A stretch of DNA of 64,000 nt from Loripinus fragilis (GCA_964019695.1 OZ026515.1:127904375-127968374); one strand, 5' to 3'. Positions 32,696-45,505 are shown, counted from the stretch's first letter. Program-made: numbers and translations. Notes: generated by a model not told the origin, from the sequence alone.

Positions 32696-33059
32696 TCACA
32701 CGACCCTTCGGTCTGCACTATGATCAATATGTGGTTCATGCACGACCCTTGGGTCTGCATTATAATCTTGCATGACCCTTGGGTCTGCATTATAATCATT
32801 ATGTGAGTAAAGTCTCATAGTCTGTCCGTCAGTGCTCATAACTCTCGTACATGGTATATTTCGATCACATTTTGCATACAAATGCATGTCAAGATTATGT
32901 AACCACTGACATGTGTAACAGCCTTTTTTGATGGATATGGGTTTGCTGAGCATCATTTCAGCCGGCTCATAACTCTTGAAACGCATGGTATATTTGGATC
33001 AAATTTTGCATACTGATTTATCTCAACATTGTCCAGGGTCTTCGCTGAAATTACGGACG

Positions 33060-34700
33060 GTATGCTGCATACAGGTAAGGGTTTCAATGTTGTTTCAAGT
33101 TGTGTTCGCTGGTCACATGCTTTTGAATGAGTGCGTGGTTCTTGCAACACAGCCAGTGTAGGCCCTTACGATGTGCCATTCTATATGGCTTATTGCTAGG
33201 ATCGTCACTGTTTGTAAACTGTCTGATTCTCAGAACACTAGAACACTAGAAAAAGGAAATCGTCTCGGTGTATTTAGGTTATGAGGATGCCTCGAGTGCG
33301 CAACCATGTGCTTATAGTACTATTACCGTGTTGTTAACTCTAAGAGCGCCAATCACAGCAAATGTCGTCTGATTTTGTCGACTACCTAAGTGTACCAGAA
33401 GCATCTTGTCAAACAGAGTGGACCCAGATTAGACCGCTCCTGTTGGAACATTCTGATCTGGGTCTACACCGTTTTCTCTGTACTTGAATATGTGAAACAA
33501 TGTTAGCAAATATTTGCAGCAGACGACTACAGCAGACGACATCTTTTCAGATTCTTTTTTTTTTTCTTGTCGGTTCGTTAGGGGTTGGTGTTATTTGGAC
33601 AATTCTATATTTGAATTAGGAAGACATGCATTGTAGGACCTGATATGGTTCTGCACCCGATGTCGTCCTATTAGACATTTTTCAGTTACTCCTTACATTA
33701 CGATTTATCCGTCAACGGAGACTTACTTTGGACTTTATTTAAGAGGGGCGATGTCAGCAGTAACTGGAATCTATCTTTTTCGTCTGCTACTAAATATTAT
33801 ATTTTTTGTCCTGAGATCTTTTTTACCTTAACAAACAGTGCATACAATGATGAAATACCGTATGATGGCATTTCACCAGTTTACAAGTGTAAAAAAACAT
33901 GTACCAAAAATATATTTCACAATTGAAATGCAGCCGAGTATCTTTTGTAAAGTTATTTCTTGTTCCATACATGTATGCATTCACTGGTTGTAACTTGCGA
34001 GTAGGTAAATTCGATGTTTCTGCTTCCAATATGATTATCTTTTGGCGTCAATATTGCATCAAGCTCAGGTTAATGGACAGTGGAAATACATAAGTCGTTC
34101 GCAACTTGTGCAAGCCAATATAGCTGGACCACAGTAATTGAAAATCCTTCGAATGTAAAGGAGATATGGAGCGGACATGGAATTCAAGCATAAACGTCCA
34201 TATCTTGTTATGATGATGCATGTACCAAACAACTAGGGAATGGGGTTTCCCCTTGACCCTTAAGAGGACTTGAATATAGGCACTAGTCATTTCTAACAAG
34301 AGAACAGAGGGGACTTTGACTTGGCAGTTTTCTCCAGCGTCCGTCATGTTTTACTTTATACTGCCATATTTGCTTTTGTATATCAATTGCCCCACATTAC
34401 CCACACTAAGGGGACAATGCAAAAAGTTAAAACATGGTTCATTTGCCCAGCTATATCCTCGCCATGTCAGAGGATAGGGTGCGTGGTTAAAACCGACTGG
34501 TACATTATACTAATTATACTAATTGGGGAGAGAGCTCACTTGCAGCATAAAGCTGATGCTTGAGATATAAGGATCAGGCGCGTTCCAAGGGCATTTTATA
34601 GAGTTCACACTCTGGATAGTCCCCCTTTATGAAGCCAGGGGTTTGGCTCTTTTGTGGAAAATGGTTTTAGAGAATTTCACAGGGCTAAAATGAGCTATGA
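33060..34700. other. Non-coding stretch with one R5-like mini-palindrome
   Basis: GTGGACCCAGATTAGACC ... TGATCTGGGTCTACACCG at 33418-33475 is an R5 relative. Otherwise nothing is supported; the open frames at 33823-34563 overlap each other on both strands. Confidence 0.4.
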
Positions 34701-34716
34701 AGACAAGCAGCATAAA

Positions 34717-34876
34717 CATAAAATATCCTATAAAAATGAAATAATTTGCTCTCAGTGAGGCCAAATTATTTCATTTTCATGGGATATTTAAGAAAAATGA
34801 GATAAAATCAGAAAAGCAAACCCAGCACCTTTATACATATGAACCCCCTTTCCAGAAATCCTGGGTCCGCCCCTGT
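34717..34876. mobile_element. Palindromic element R6, copy 1
   Basis: ATATCCTATAAAAATGAAAT...AAATTATTTCATTTTCATGG form an inverted repeat, followed by a TTCCAGAAATCCTGGGTCCG tail ending CGCCCCTG. The same layout recurs at 46428-46573, which ends GGATCCGCCACTGC. Confidence 0.65.
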
Positions 34877-35059
34877 AAATACACCAAAAGTCAATATAGT
34901 CTAACTCAGTCGATTCTAGTAATTCAAGTGTCATTATACTCGTACCTAATTTTCCGCTAGTGGCAACTGTTGTCATCTATTGATCAGCCACATTTTGGAA
35001 CAAGATTTGGCCTGACAAAATATTGGGCTTGATCCAAATCCAAACTGTTTGGCACTGTC

Positions 35060-35970
35060 ATGGTATTCCCCAAGTATCTTTTTTAAATGAGTTAATTTAA
35101 ATAAAAGGAAAGATAAAAGAAACTGCAGACCATGAAAAAGCATGCAAAATTACCCAACATGCATATAGATAATTATTGAGTCGATTTGGGTGAACTTTAT
35201 ATGATATTGACTGTTCATGGTAGTGATCATAAAAATCAAAATGCATCAAATATCATAAATGAATACAGGATTGACAGGCAGATGGGTAAAATCACGTATG
35301 TGATACGTGATTAAGCTGCATCCTATCATATCAAGCTCCTTATCTTCAACATACTGAAGGAGCTCACCAATCTATTATAATTATTATACAATGTAAATCA
35401 TTATTTCCCACCTTCAAAAATACTAAAACTGTTTAATTCAATAAATGCTTAGTTGACCACCCTTAGCAATTCAGAAGGAGTAAAATACGAAAAGACAATA
35501 AGTATAGCTTTTTACCTCATGTTATTAATTTGGTGAAGTGGGTTGGGTTGGCACCACAGATTTTTATAACAAGCTTGACTAAGCAGTTTAACAGTACTTC
35601 GTGCACATACCTACACTAGAAACTGACAACAACCCTTCTTGTACCAGCAGAACTCAGTTTCGATCAATTAAAACTCCCTAGGAGTAGAGCAGTAATGAGG
35701 CCTTGATTTAATGTAGCTCAATGCAAGGGTAACGGTTTTGCCTCCTGGCAAACTATTAGCTATTATGTTGCTGCATATACCATATTGTGAAAAGTTGATT
35801 TTTGGCCAACGCCCAACCCCTAAGTCCACCCATAGGGTTGGACCCAGGCCTACAATCTAAACTTTCACTTGATTTGTTTCAATATATATTGCACTTCTGC
35901 CTGCATACTAAAAAAAGATAAAAAATAATTACAATCTGACTGTTATAGCTATGGTTTCCTCTTTAATTGC
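35060..35970. other. Non-coding stretch with a SINE fragment
   Basis: The piece 35555-35665 (CAAGCTTGACTAAGCAGTTT, TACTTCGTGCACATACCT, ACAACAACCCTTCTTG) is a body fragment of the tRNA-Cys-like SINE. The rest shows nothing supportable. Confidence 0.5.
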
Positions 35971-35974
35971 ACGA

Positions 35975-36562
35975 TGGTGGGTCAGGCCTCAGACTCTTTG
36001 ACGGCTCTGACGTAAAGCTTTAATTTGTGGGTTGGTGCCTGATGCTTATCTGCAGCTGGACCCACCGTGGCTCAACTTGAGGTTTTCTTTAGCTCTGACT
36101 ATCTGTGAGTCATGAGCCGTTTTCTTTGTTTCATCATGGAGTGTTAATTTGATTAGAGTGTTTTCCATGATGATACATTGCATTAGTTAGATGGCCTCTA
36201 TGCGAGCTGAATATTTCTTGCATTTAACAACAGCAGAATCTAGGGCGAAGATTTGGTACTTGTAAAATGCATTTAAGCCCCCCGGTGGCTTAGGCTGCTG
36301 TCCATTCTAAGGCGGTGGTTCTGTTGTTGTTGACTTTTTGTTTATTGTTACTCCTATTGTGGGAGTCTGTAATTGTTCTATGTTTTGTTGTACGTTACTT
36401 TATGTCCATTCTAGTATGGCAATCATTTTGATGGGGAAGAGAGAGCTGATTGCTTTGCTTAATTTGTCTTCCTGGTGTCTCGTGATGTTTGAGCGGCTCT
36501 TCCTGGAGGTGCCACGGGGTTGTCTGCAGTTTGTGATTGTGGTATTTCCTGATCATACTCAC
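35975..36562 (+). repeat. Dispersed repeat R2, copy b (long form)
   Basis: 35975-36090 is related in reverse to 1650-1800. 36288-36562 matches 6483-6750 closely. The two parts together suggest a parent unit of about 600 bp. The open frame 36338-36643 is repeat-derived. Confidence 0.7.
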
Positions 36563-36574
36563 TTACTATTTTTA

Positions 36575-36665
36575 TTTATTGCCAAATTATTTCATGATCA
36601 AATTCCCCAAAAGTATGGGGCCAGGTCAGGAGCGAGCGCATAACCCCTGGATTATAGATCTGCAG
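36575..36665 (-). mobile_element. tRNA-Cys-like SINE, head fragment
   Basis: TCTGCAGTCAGACTCTATCG and GGGGCCAGGTCAGGAGCGAG match the tRNA-like head of 30806-31090. It directly abuts the R2 copy. Confidence 0.5.
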
Positions 36666-37128
36666 TCAGACTCTATCGATTGAATATAATTTTGGTTTCT
36701 AGTGCAGAAGTGGAGGTTGAAATCTTTCTCTCCAACTGAGTCAAACCGTTGCATGAGTTGCAGTCTGTTCTGGATTCATTATGTTTACTTCCATCATAAA
36801 AGTAGCCCAGAGTCCATTTTAATATAATCAGCAGACATAAAAAGCATGCAACATTTTCACAACTACAATACATCAGCACTTTAAAAGAAAATATCAGTTT
36901 GCTGAAGATGACTATTTAAGCACTTCGTATGATTTCCTAACAAGAAATTAACCGAGTCACACGTTACATCTAATGAAGTTGTTAAAGGTTTCTGAATTAC
37001 ACTGCTGAGATCGCCCCTCTTAAAAAACGTAAGTCTAAGGTGTGCTACATCTTACAAATCCTAAGGTCCGCGGTAACTGAAAAATGTCTATTATAGCCTG
37101 CTAGACAGTAGGAAGCAATTACAGATTG

Positions 37129-37290
37129 GGGGGGGGGGGGGGGGGCACACATAATTTTTTTTAAAATGACAGACCTTTGTAATTTAAATTTTTTTTTATT
37201 TTTTTTTTTTTTGGGGGGGGGGGGCATATTTGTGCAAATTATTGGGGGGGCACGGCCCCCCCGTGCCCCCTCTATTCCTACGGCCCTGAG
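37129..37290. repeat. G-run/T-run/C-run low-complexity block
   Basis: A G17-type run, a T-rich tract, a G12-type run and then GGCACGGCCCCCCCGTGCCC, a small palindrome. This looks like the decayed end of a MITE-like element similar in style to R3. Confidence 0.5.
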
Positions 37291-37327
37291 ACTTCACTGT
37301 TTGCAAATGTCTGTTATGAACACCCGA

Positions 37328-37740
37328 GGCGAGTTCAACAATACGAGCGCTCAAACGAGCGCTTGTCAGTGTGATCATTGCATTGTTGAACGATAGCGAG
37401 CGCTCGCTAAATAGAAATGGCTGCGCCCAGTAACAAACAAATCAATTCCCCCAATTGGTTGGAAATCAAAGCGAAACACCTTCCTACCTTCAGTTTAACT
37501 TGTTCCATTTCATATATCCACACAAAGAAACATACATCGCCATTTCGAAAGTCGAATATGAAAATATTGCGTGCATAGTCCCTCACGAAAATCAATTATT
37601 GTTTTGGTAGCCATCTTTGATTTTCGGGCGATACACCTATCGACTTGAATAGCAAGCACTCACAAGCACCTTGGCGAGCGCTTGCGTTCAGGGAGAAAGC
37701 ACTCGATAGCACCCCGGGCGCTCGCATTGTTGAACACGCC
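37328..37740. mobile_element. Small TIR element with GAGCGC iterons
   Basis: Left end GGCGAGTTCAACAATACGAG, right end (reverse complement) GGCGTGTTCAACAATGCGAG. Subterminal GAGCGC/GCGCTC words are repeated on both sides (AACGAGCGCTTG, GCGAGCGCTCGC; GGCGAGCGCTTGC, GGGCGCTCGC). About 410 bp, non-autonomous. A short minus-strand frame from the ATG at 37613 (about 33 codons) lies inside but cannot be assigned. Confidence 0.55.
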
Positions 37741-37744
37741 ACGC

Positions 37745-39815
37745 AAGCAATTCAAGCAAGTAAAAGCAAAAGCGGTTGAGTTTGCGGGTGTAAATACATG
37801 TACATTCTGCTATGATATGTAGAGCAAAAATGGACCAGTACTCACAGCAAGCTCTTGGTGGATATCCTACCACGCTCTACGTTGATAGAGACGCCCGTAA
37901 TTATATATCATATATATTTATATGTTAGTCTTTGCACTTTTCTCACATGGTAATCATTACATTCAAGCGGTATTCTGCTTTCCGTCAGAACCTGAAGGAC
38001 CAGAATATGAAAAAAGTATCAACATACTGTGGCCTTGAGTATCGTGAGCCAACTCCACACAGAAACAACGCGAAAGTTACGACCTCTAAATAATCTGAAA
38101 AAACCCCGGATCCTTCAGAAATAGAGAACCTACAATAAAAGAAAACAGCAGACTGAGTTTTATTGAGTCTGTTCATGAGAACAAATGGAAAGTGCAACAA
38201 TTCTCATGCCCCCTAGCACCGGCTTGAGCGATATTATGCTTTCCGTCAGAGCCCAATATTTCTGAAGGACCAGAATATGAAAATATATAAACACAATATC
38301 GTACGAAAGCCCGGTATGCCATTTCTTATTTCTAACTTCTAACATCTATTTTAAAATTATAAATGACCCTACCAGGCATATGCAAGAAGCCTGATAGGAC
38401 CATATCTTACTTCTAACTTCTTAACCTCTAACTTCGAAGTTTGTATGTTGGCACGTATAGTAGAGGAGCCAGTGTTCAAAAATGTCAAAAATAAGCATTG
38501 AGGTATGTCCCCTTTTTAGCAGAATTTTCACTTGTTTTATCCTTTAGTACATAGTATAGGCAGTATGAAACCAGATATTGCACTCAATTTAAGTCTTGCA
38601 AACATACCTGTAACAGTGTGTTTCATACGTTACCCCTTATTTTCTTAAAAACAAAAATATGTAATTAAGTCTATTTAGGTAGAAGTTGAAATGCTTAAAT
38701 GAACAAAACATTTATGCAATCTGTAAGAACATACTAATCTCTACACTTATTGATGTTTTTCAAAGTTGTTTGGGTCCATTATAATGTCATTTACGTTACA
38801 TTTTCAACTATACCCTTAAAATTATTGATATTTTGGCAAAAGGTTTCACTTGACAAATTTCTCAATATGTGTTTAACTTTAGGATAACATGTATTTAAAA
38901 GAGCGTTAACTGACCATTTCAAAACTGCAAACAGATACGTTCTAACATAAATACTTTGTTAGTTATAAGCTGTTTAATTAGATGAACACAGATAAAACTT
39001 TATATAAGTTTAGAACCTCTTAAGTTTGAAAATAAGCATGCACTTTTTTCTGTTAGCTTTTAAACACCTTATTTTAATTGTTTTGATATCACCGACTTTA
39101 GAGTAATAATTAACAACATTTCTGAGGTAAAATATCATTTTGTTGTTCGATTTTCAATATGTAACGTATAAAACAAAGTTGAAGACAAACAAATATTGCT
39201 TAATAGCTTAAATTATACATCACTGGAAAGTTTATTTCATTAAAAAGGCGGAGGGGCTGTGCTTTAAAGGCATAAAAAGAGCATTTGTTCCAAAAGAAGA
39301 AGTTATCAGTACTAATTAGGAGACTATGTATATCGTTGTATTTTTTTTTTCGCTTTTAAGAAATGGTATACTTCTTGACTTAAAAACAAAACACATTATT
39401 TGCTAATTATCTATGTTATGTTATGCAATTTAAAAACTTATAAAATGATAAGTCTGATGCAACATCTCAACTAGGATACATTCCCTTAGGCTTGTTCAGT
39501 CAAATTTGCTAAAGTAACATATATTACTATCAATAAACGAATTCTACATCATGATTATATATTTGTTTCAACCGTTTTCCATTTTAAACTGAGCCTGTAA
39601 ACCTAAAACAAATTTATATACTTGCACATTTTTTTCTTTTAATTGAACAAAACAATCTAATAAGCTATTCAGAAGCAGCCAAAGCTTTGTGTCAAACCTG
39701 TTCACACTCATCACAATAAATAAAATAGTAAATAACATATCAGTTCTATCAAATCAGATTCATGTATGATAAAATATCTAAGAATTTCAGAAATGATGTG
39801 TGGATGTTGGAAACT
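37745..39815. other. AT-rich non-coding stretch
   Basis: A duplicated segment (CTTTCCGTCAGAACCTGAAG near 37980 and CTTTCCGTCAGAGCCC... near 38240, both followed by GGACCAGAATATGAAAA) and TTCTAACTTCTAAC words near 38330-38430. Nothing coding is seen. Confidence 0.5.
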
Positions 39816-39819
39816 TTGT

Positions 39820-40030
39820 TTGTTGTTGTTCCTATTGGTTGTGGGAGTTTTGTATTGGGCCTTGTATTCTAATTTGTTTCTAGTTCAGCAATCATCTTGA
39901 CAAGGAAGATAGCTGGTTGCTTCACTTTAATTATATTGTAGATATATGTGTTCCGTGTCTCTTCCTAAAGGTGCAGTGGGTCAGTCAAGAGTCTGTGATT
40001 GTGACAATTCCTAGTCATGTTCACTTATAG
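39820..40030 (+). repeat. Dispersed repeat R2, copy c (diverged)
   Basis: Keeps TTTGTTGTTGTTCC, GTGGGAGTTTTGT, CAGCAATCATCTTGACAAGG and TGGTTGCTTC in R2 order, ending CCTAGTCATGTTCACTTA. Confidence 0.55.
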
Positions 40031-42230
40031 AAAGAAGACGTTTGCTGGCAATCTACACAGTATAACCCCTTTATGAATATATAAAATAGAATGTTGTTTA
40101 CGTTACATTAAATTTAAGAAAACATAAGTGTTTGTAATCATTTATTTTTTAAGAGAGTGGCTTTGTTATGCAAATTGTTTATGTCACATCTATTAATACA
40201 TATATCAGAACTCAGAAGGTGACTTTTAAATCTATTCTAGTTATTAACTTTAATGAGCTTATTTTTACATGGCTTTCATTGTTTAAATAATGAAACTGAT
40301 AGTCCTTTTAACTTAACACTACAAATTATTTGTCAAAGCAATGCAAACTTTAAAACTGAATGGGTTATTAAATTGAATTATTGCCGTTGAAATTGGGGAA
40401 ATCATCCCTGAGGATGGGTTTTATATGTCAAGGCAGTGATCATATCCAAGAAATCTAGATTTCTTAAGTTGTAATTTACAGTAACAAATTTACTTTATAA
40501 AATTTCAACAGAGAGAAAATGTTTAAGCCAAATTTAACTAGGTCGCATTAAAATCATCGTTTAAAAGATTATTTACGTTAATCAGAATGTTGATAGGAAA
40601 AGCAATATCTTAGGGTAAAAATAGCAGTCATAAGATCAAACTTATTTTTAGCAATTTGTTCCAATATAGCTGATTTTAAGTTCTATCATATTACCAAAGC
40701 AGTTATTGTACCCCATTTTAAATAAACTGTTGCAGGAATCCTGTCAGTTGATTCGTTTTATGTGGATTAAATAATAGATGAGTTGTAAACACATCAGGGT
40801 ATAGAGACAAAAAAGCATACATTAAATTATCTACTAAAATAATAATTATATGGACAATAGAGAAGGCACAATAGTTAGTATCATTACCTACACAAATAAT
40901 AGATTTACATGTTATGCTAAGAAAGTATGCATAAACTTAACAAATAGTATGTATGCATGTTAAATTTGTCTGTCGCTCTTTTTATCAATCTTCTTCGTAA
41001 GAAATTTTAATTCTTTCGATTTGTTAAAGTATCATGATACATCTCAGATAGTTAAACATTGTCTCTATTGCCAATTGCACTATACGTAAGTATGATACAG
41101 CATAGCATTTGTTGAGTATACTATATGAAAGTAATCTTTGAAAGTAGCATAAGTATGGATTTTGCTTCTATTACATGAACTATCAATATATCATAAATAA
41201 ATCATCGTTTAACAAGTTGGTACATGTTTTATGGGTATTAATTAGTTAGTTTTAAGGACTGAATGACTGTTGTTATGATTACTTATTGTGAGTGTTAAAA
41301 ATAAATAGTGTCCTGCTGAATAAAACAAACATTAAAGCAGATTCTATCACGTATGCTGATAAGCTATATAGCTAAAAAATCAAACGTCTGCAAACATTCT
41401 GGAATAAATGATCAATCAATTCCTATTCTAGAAAAATGTTTGCTCAAGGTCCTGATTATCAAAGTCTTATCAATACTAACAATGCAGGGGAGCTTTTCCA
41501 ACTTATTAACAGACATGTGTCTGTTTCTAAAGTATTAAAATGGTAATTTAGAATAAATGCTGTCCTGTTTCATTGCTTCACAAGCGTGTAGAACCAGGCA
41601 ACACAATGATTTAAGTAATGATCTTTATACTTTTGTTATATACATTACCAACATAAATAATATACTCTTTTTCTAAAGAGGACAGGCTGTAGATACTAAA
41701 ATATTATAACCCCAAGGATAGCTAAGGCGGGTGCTAAACCAGAGACAGAAATCATCATGATTTCCACAAACTTCAGTTTCGTTTCATTTGACACCGATGA
41801 AGGTATCTTTAATGTTTCACTTCTTGATTTGGACTACCGCTTGGGATATCTTACATTTTTAGAGTTTTAAGGTATATTTTGTGCCTTATTGTTTTAAATA
41901 TAGCTGCTGTAGCGAATAACTGTTTATAAATGCAAATATTTGATGGCTTTTACAATGTGTGAAGGATCTGACTATGTTACTGCGTGCTTTTTATTTATTC
42001 ATTGAGCTGTTGACGGTGAAAGAAAAAGTCTTGTATATGTCATTTAATGTCATTCAATGCATAAAACGAAGCAAATACATGGAGTAGCACAGATTTTAAA
42101 GAATCATTTAAGCTTTTTGAAACAATTTAGTTATGAATGATAAATATATATCAATTATCCTATTTACATGATTCCTAAAACATAAACTTAATGACATTTA
42201 TGTGCTTTATTTTCAAGTTTTTCTCTTTAA
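40031..42230. other. Very AT-rich stretch without features
   Basis: About 2.2 kb; no repeats shared with the rest of the window, no exon-like frames except the chance frame 41353-41538. Confidence 0.5.
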
Positions 42231-42478
42231 AGTAAGTAAGGGTGCAAAGATCAGGAATTGATACAATCAAGTACCACACCTGACCCAGGATACCAATGGG
42301 AAAGTGACAAGCTCACAGTAGAAACCACAAACGAGAGCCAAGAGGTCAGCCCTTTCCCAGCAGGTGACCAAAAAGCACATATAAACAGACGCGCACAAAG
42401 ACATAGCAAACACAAGACAGAACAAAAACATAAAAGATCCACAAAAGAAGTACCGCCTTGAAACGGTCAGTAAAATAT
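42231..42478. repeat. Dispersed repeat R1, copy c
   Basis: Near-identical to 301-545 and 1232-1480, from GTAAGTAAGGGTGCAAAGAT to CGCCTTGAAACGGTCAG. It ends earlier than the other copies. The frames on both strands here are repeat translations. Confidence 0.8.
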
Positions 42479-42479
42479 T

Positions 42480-43200
42480 TTAAAACCAAATATGATTTTG
42501 CTGATGTTGCATCTCATTTATATTAAATGTTTAAAAATACAATATTTCCAATCTAATTTTGAGCACTGAGACGGTAGTCAATTTCATTTTTCACCTACTA
42601 GCTGTTTGAACGCATATACACATAACATTGCACAAAAATATTGTTTTAAATGAAAGTAACGTATATAACAGAACTTCCAGGTGCCTAAACTAATATTATT
42701 ATTCTGCTATTAAGCTGCATCTAATTAAAATATCAATCATAACGATATGTAAGAAAACGATGCAAATTATAATAACACTATACTGGGAGTTTCCTTAATA
42801 TCTAATGGTAACGTATTAGACTTCGCTATTGCATGGTAAATGCACATGTTCATCAAAAGCTAACAGATATTTTATAATATATAAAGTAGCTAAGAAAATC
42901 CTAATGTCAGTTTGATGTTTTTAATTAAGTTACTGTAAAGCGATATGCAGATAGTAGGAAATGTGATCTATCTGGTCTAAATAACATTTCTTTTCAGTAA
43001 TGTAGAGAATAGCCTACTACATGAAGACTGCATGGGGTAGCTATTGTTATCCCTCAAATAAACATCTTTTGCAAGACTTAAAATTTGTGCAATATCTGTT
43101 TTCACACTTCTGAAACACCATACTAACTGAGGATATAGTCTAAAATTCTGCTACTTTCCGGCCACTTTTTTCCAATTTTTGAATCTCTGGCTCCCCTACT
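42480..43200. other. AT-rich non-coding stretch
   Basis: No feature recognised. Confidence 0.5.
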
Positions 43201-43870
43201 AGTAAGTGTTCATGCTTGCGTGAGTATATTCGTGCAGACGCTCATGTCTGTATGTCTGTCTGTATGTCTGTCTGTCTGACAATATGTATGTAGGTATGTT
43301 TATACATGTATGTCCAAATGAGGGATTAATTGGAACACTCTGCGCATGTTGTGAAACATGTCAGACTATATTGGCACCAGAATCCTGGAAGTCTGAGAGT
43401 ATACAGAAAGTGTCGCAGACTGATCGAATAGTTTTGGGCGGGTCCTAGGGGCTAAAAACAGGGCTAAACTCGATTGGCACCTGAATCCTGGAAGTCTTCG
43501 AGTCTCCAGAAAGTGTCGCAGACCAATGCATTGGCTTAGAGAGGGACGCAGTAGTTCAAACCAGAGTTAAGCTCGATTGGCACCGGAATCCTGAAAGTCT
43601 GCGAGTTTCCAGAAATTGTCACCGAACAGTGGAATAGATTGAGGAGGGTCGGTGTCTGTGTGTGCATGTGTGTGTGTGAGTTTGTACATGTATGTATATA
43701 TGACAGTCTGTGAATTTCCTTATTTCTTTCTTATTTGTTTGTATGTTGGGACGTATGTGTCCATGCATGCGTGCGTACAGACTCCAATGTCTGTCTGTGT
43801 GTCTGTCTGTCCATTTGTCTGACTGACAGTATGTATAGTGTGTATGTATGTATGTATGTATGTATGTGTG
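43200..43870 (+). repeat. Composite repeat R7, unit 1 and start of unit 2
   Basis: CTGTCTGT-rich start, TATGTCCAAATGAGGG (43308), then about three internal copies of an element of roughly 110 bp (CTCGATTGGCACC..AATCCTGGAAGTCT..GTGTCGCAGAC). A GTGTGTG stretch, ACAGTCTGTGAATTTCCTTA, GTATGTTGGGACGTATGTGT and the next CTGTCTGT block follow at 43740-43870. The same order repeats in 44135-44830 and, in part, 46785-46905; a reversed version lies at 48740-49260. Confidence 0.7.
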
Positions 43871-43879
43871 TATGAAGAT

Positions 43880-44131
43880 AAAGAAAAAAAAGAGCTCTAT
43901 TTAACGCCGCTTATTTGAAACAGATGACATAAGCTCTGTAGAGCTTCTCTGCGACATAACGATATCTTTTAACAGATACTTACTCTTCCAAGCACAACCC
44001 CTTTTATGCGAGCGTCAGCAAGGGAGCTGCTAGTACCATTTTTTGCACCTTTGATATGGTGCGGCCGGGATTCGAACCCACGACCTCCCGCTCCGAAAGC
44101 GGATGCTCTACCAACTGAGCTATCGAGGCGG
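43880..44131 (-). mobile_element. tRNA-derived SINE with a near-intact tRNA head
   Basis: The minus strand reads GCCTCGATAGCTCAGTTGGT then AGAGCATCCGCTTTCGGAGC and GTGGGTTCGAATCCCGGCCG. The D-arm, anticodon arm (TCCGC/GCGGG around TTTCGGA, anticodon TCG, arginine) and T-loop are recognisable at 44057-44131. The acceptor stem does not pair, so it is not a functional tRNA. A body follows with AAAATGGTACTAGCAGCTCC, CTTGCTGACGCTCGCAT and GGGGTTGTGCTTGGAAGAG, ending GCGGCGTTAAATAGAGCTCT plus a T-run. This is the layout of a molluscan-type SINE. It is inserted in the R7/TATG array. The plus frame 44006-44242 is a shadow. Confidence 0.75.
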
Positions 44132-44134
44132 TTA

Positions 44135-44226
44135 ATGTATGTATGTATGTATGTATGTATGTATGTATGTATGTATGTATGTATGTATGTATGTATGTAT
44201 GTATGTATGTATGTATGTATGTATGT
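44135..44226 (+). repeat. (TATG)n microsatellite
   Basis: About 92 bp of uninterrupted GTAT repeats, directly between the SINE and the R7 TCCAAATGAGGG block. Shorter runs of the same unit lie at 43845-43868 and 46785-46817. Confidence 0.95.
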
Positions 44227-44835
44227 CCAAATGAGGGTTTAATTGGAACACATTGCGCATGATTTGAAACATGTCAAACTATATTGTCACTGGAATACTG
44301 GAAGTCTGTAAGTGTCCAGAAAGTGTCGCATACTGATCGAATGGTTTTGGACGGGTCCTAGGAAGTACAAACAGGGCTTAACTCGATTGGCACCTAAATC
44401 CTGGAAGTCTGCAAGTCTACAGAATGAGTCGCAGACCGATGCATCAGTTTGAAGCGTGTCGCAGGTGTTCAAAACAGATTTTAGCTCTATTGGCACCGGA
44501 ATCCTGAAAGTCTGCGAGTGTCCAGAAATTGTCACAAAACAGTGGAATGGATTGGTGAGGGTCGGTGTATGTGTATGCGTGTGTTTGTGTGAGTATGTAC
44601 ATGTTTGTATATATGACAGTCTGTGAATTTACTTATTTCTTACTTCCAATTTCTAACTTCTAGCTTCTAACTCCTTTCTTCTAACTTCTTACTTCTAACT
44701 TCTAACTTCTAACCTCTAACTTCGATGTTTGTATGTTGGCATGTATGTGTCCATCCATTCGTGCGTACATGCGTGCAGACACCCATGTCTCTCTGTCTCT
44801 TTGTCTGTCCATTTTTCTGACTGTATGTATGGGTG
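44221..44835 (+). repeat. Composite repeat R7, unit 2
   Basis: Repeats the order of unit 1: TATGTCCAAATGAGGG, three internal GGCACC..CTGGAAGTCTG subunits, GTGTGTTTGTGTG, ACAGTCTGTGAATTTACTTA, a TTCTAACTTCTAAC tract (44638-44715), ATGTTGGCATGTATGTGTCC and a CTGTCT block that ends at the TIR element. Confidence 0.75.
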
Positions 44836-45324
44836 CAGAACAACTCGGCCCAACACCAACTCGGCCCATGCCAGCTTGGCCCACATAAAACTCGGCCCAT
44901 GCCAACTCGGCCCAAGATGAAAAACTCGGCCCATGCCAACTCGGCCCAATTTTAGTTTTATAAATGGCGTTATAAATAGAAAACTCGTCCCACATTTTAG
45001 AGGGATTGAAGTATGTGTGTTTTATCATTTAACTGCAAGATTCGCCCCTTCACGTTAGCCTAAAAATCAAGTATCCTTATCCGTTTGGGCATAATGAATT
45101 TTATCATGGTTAACAGCGCAGACGCAAACTTGCCATATCTCGTAAGAGTCAATATACCGCACGTTCAAATTAGCATACACGTAAATTCTTGCATATTCGT
45201 ATAGCTGTTTACACTCATTGTCAAATGAACGAAAATCCATGTTCAAATCAAGAGATTCATGTGTTGTTTGAACATGGGTCTGAACTTGGACAATTTACTG
45301 AGCAGCGTTTTCAGTGCGAATAGG

Positions 45325-45505
45325 GTTGGAATAGGGTAACATATGCTAGAATAACACATGTTTGTTTCATTGCATTAACACTTGCCGGGTCCCTCGGATG
45401 ATGCTTGAATACTCTGCTTATCGGCCTCGTGTTCAAACAGCATCTTCGGGACCTGGCAAAGGTTAATGCATGAAAAAACATGTGTGATTCCTATATTCGC
45501 AACCT
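45325..45505. repeat. Inverted repeat inside the iteron element
   Basis: TTGCATTAACACTTGCCGGG and GGTCCCTCGGATGATGCTTG are matched in reverse by CATCTTCGGGACCTGGCAAA and GGTTAATGCATG. Outer matches include GGGTTGGAATAGGGT / ATTCGCAACCTA. Arms about 70 bp, diverged. Confidence 0.6.

Noticed and set aside
44006..44242. Plus-strand ORF with WCGRDSNPRPPAPKADALPT
   Set aside because: It is the tRNA-like SINE head read on the opposite strand plus TATG repeats.
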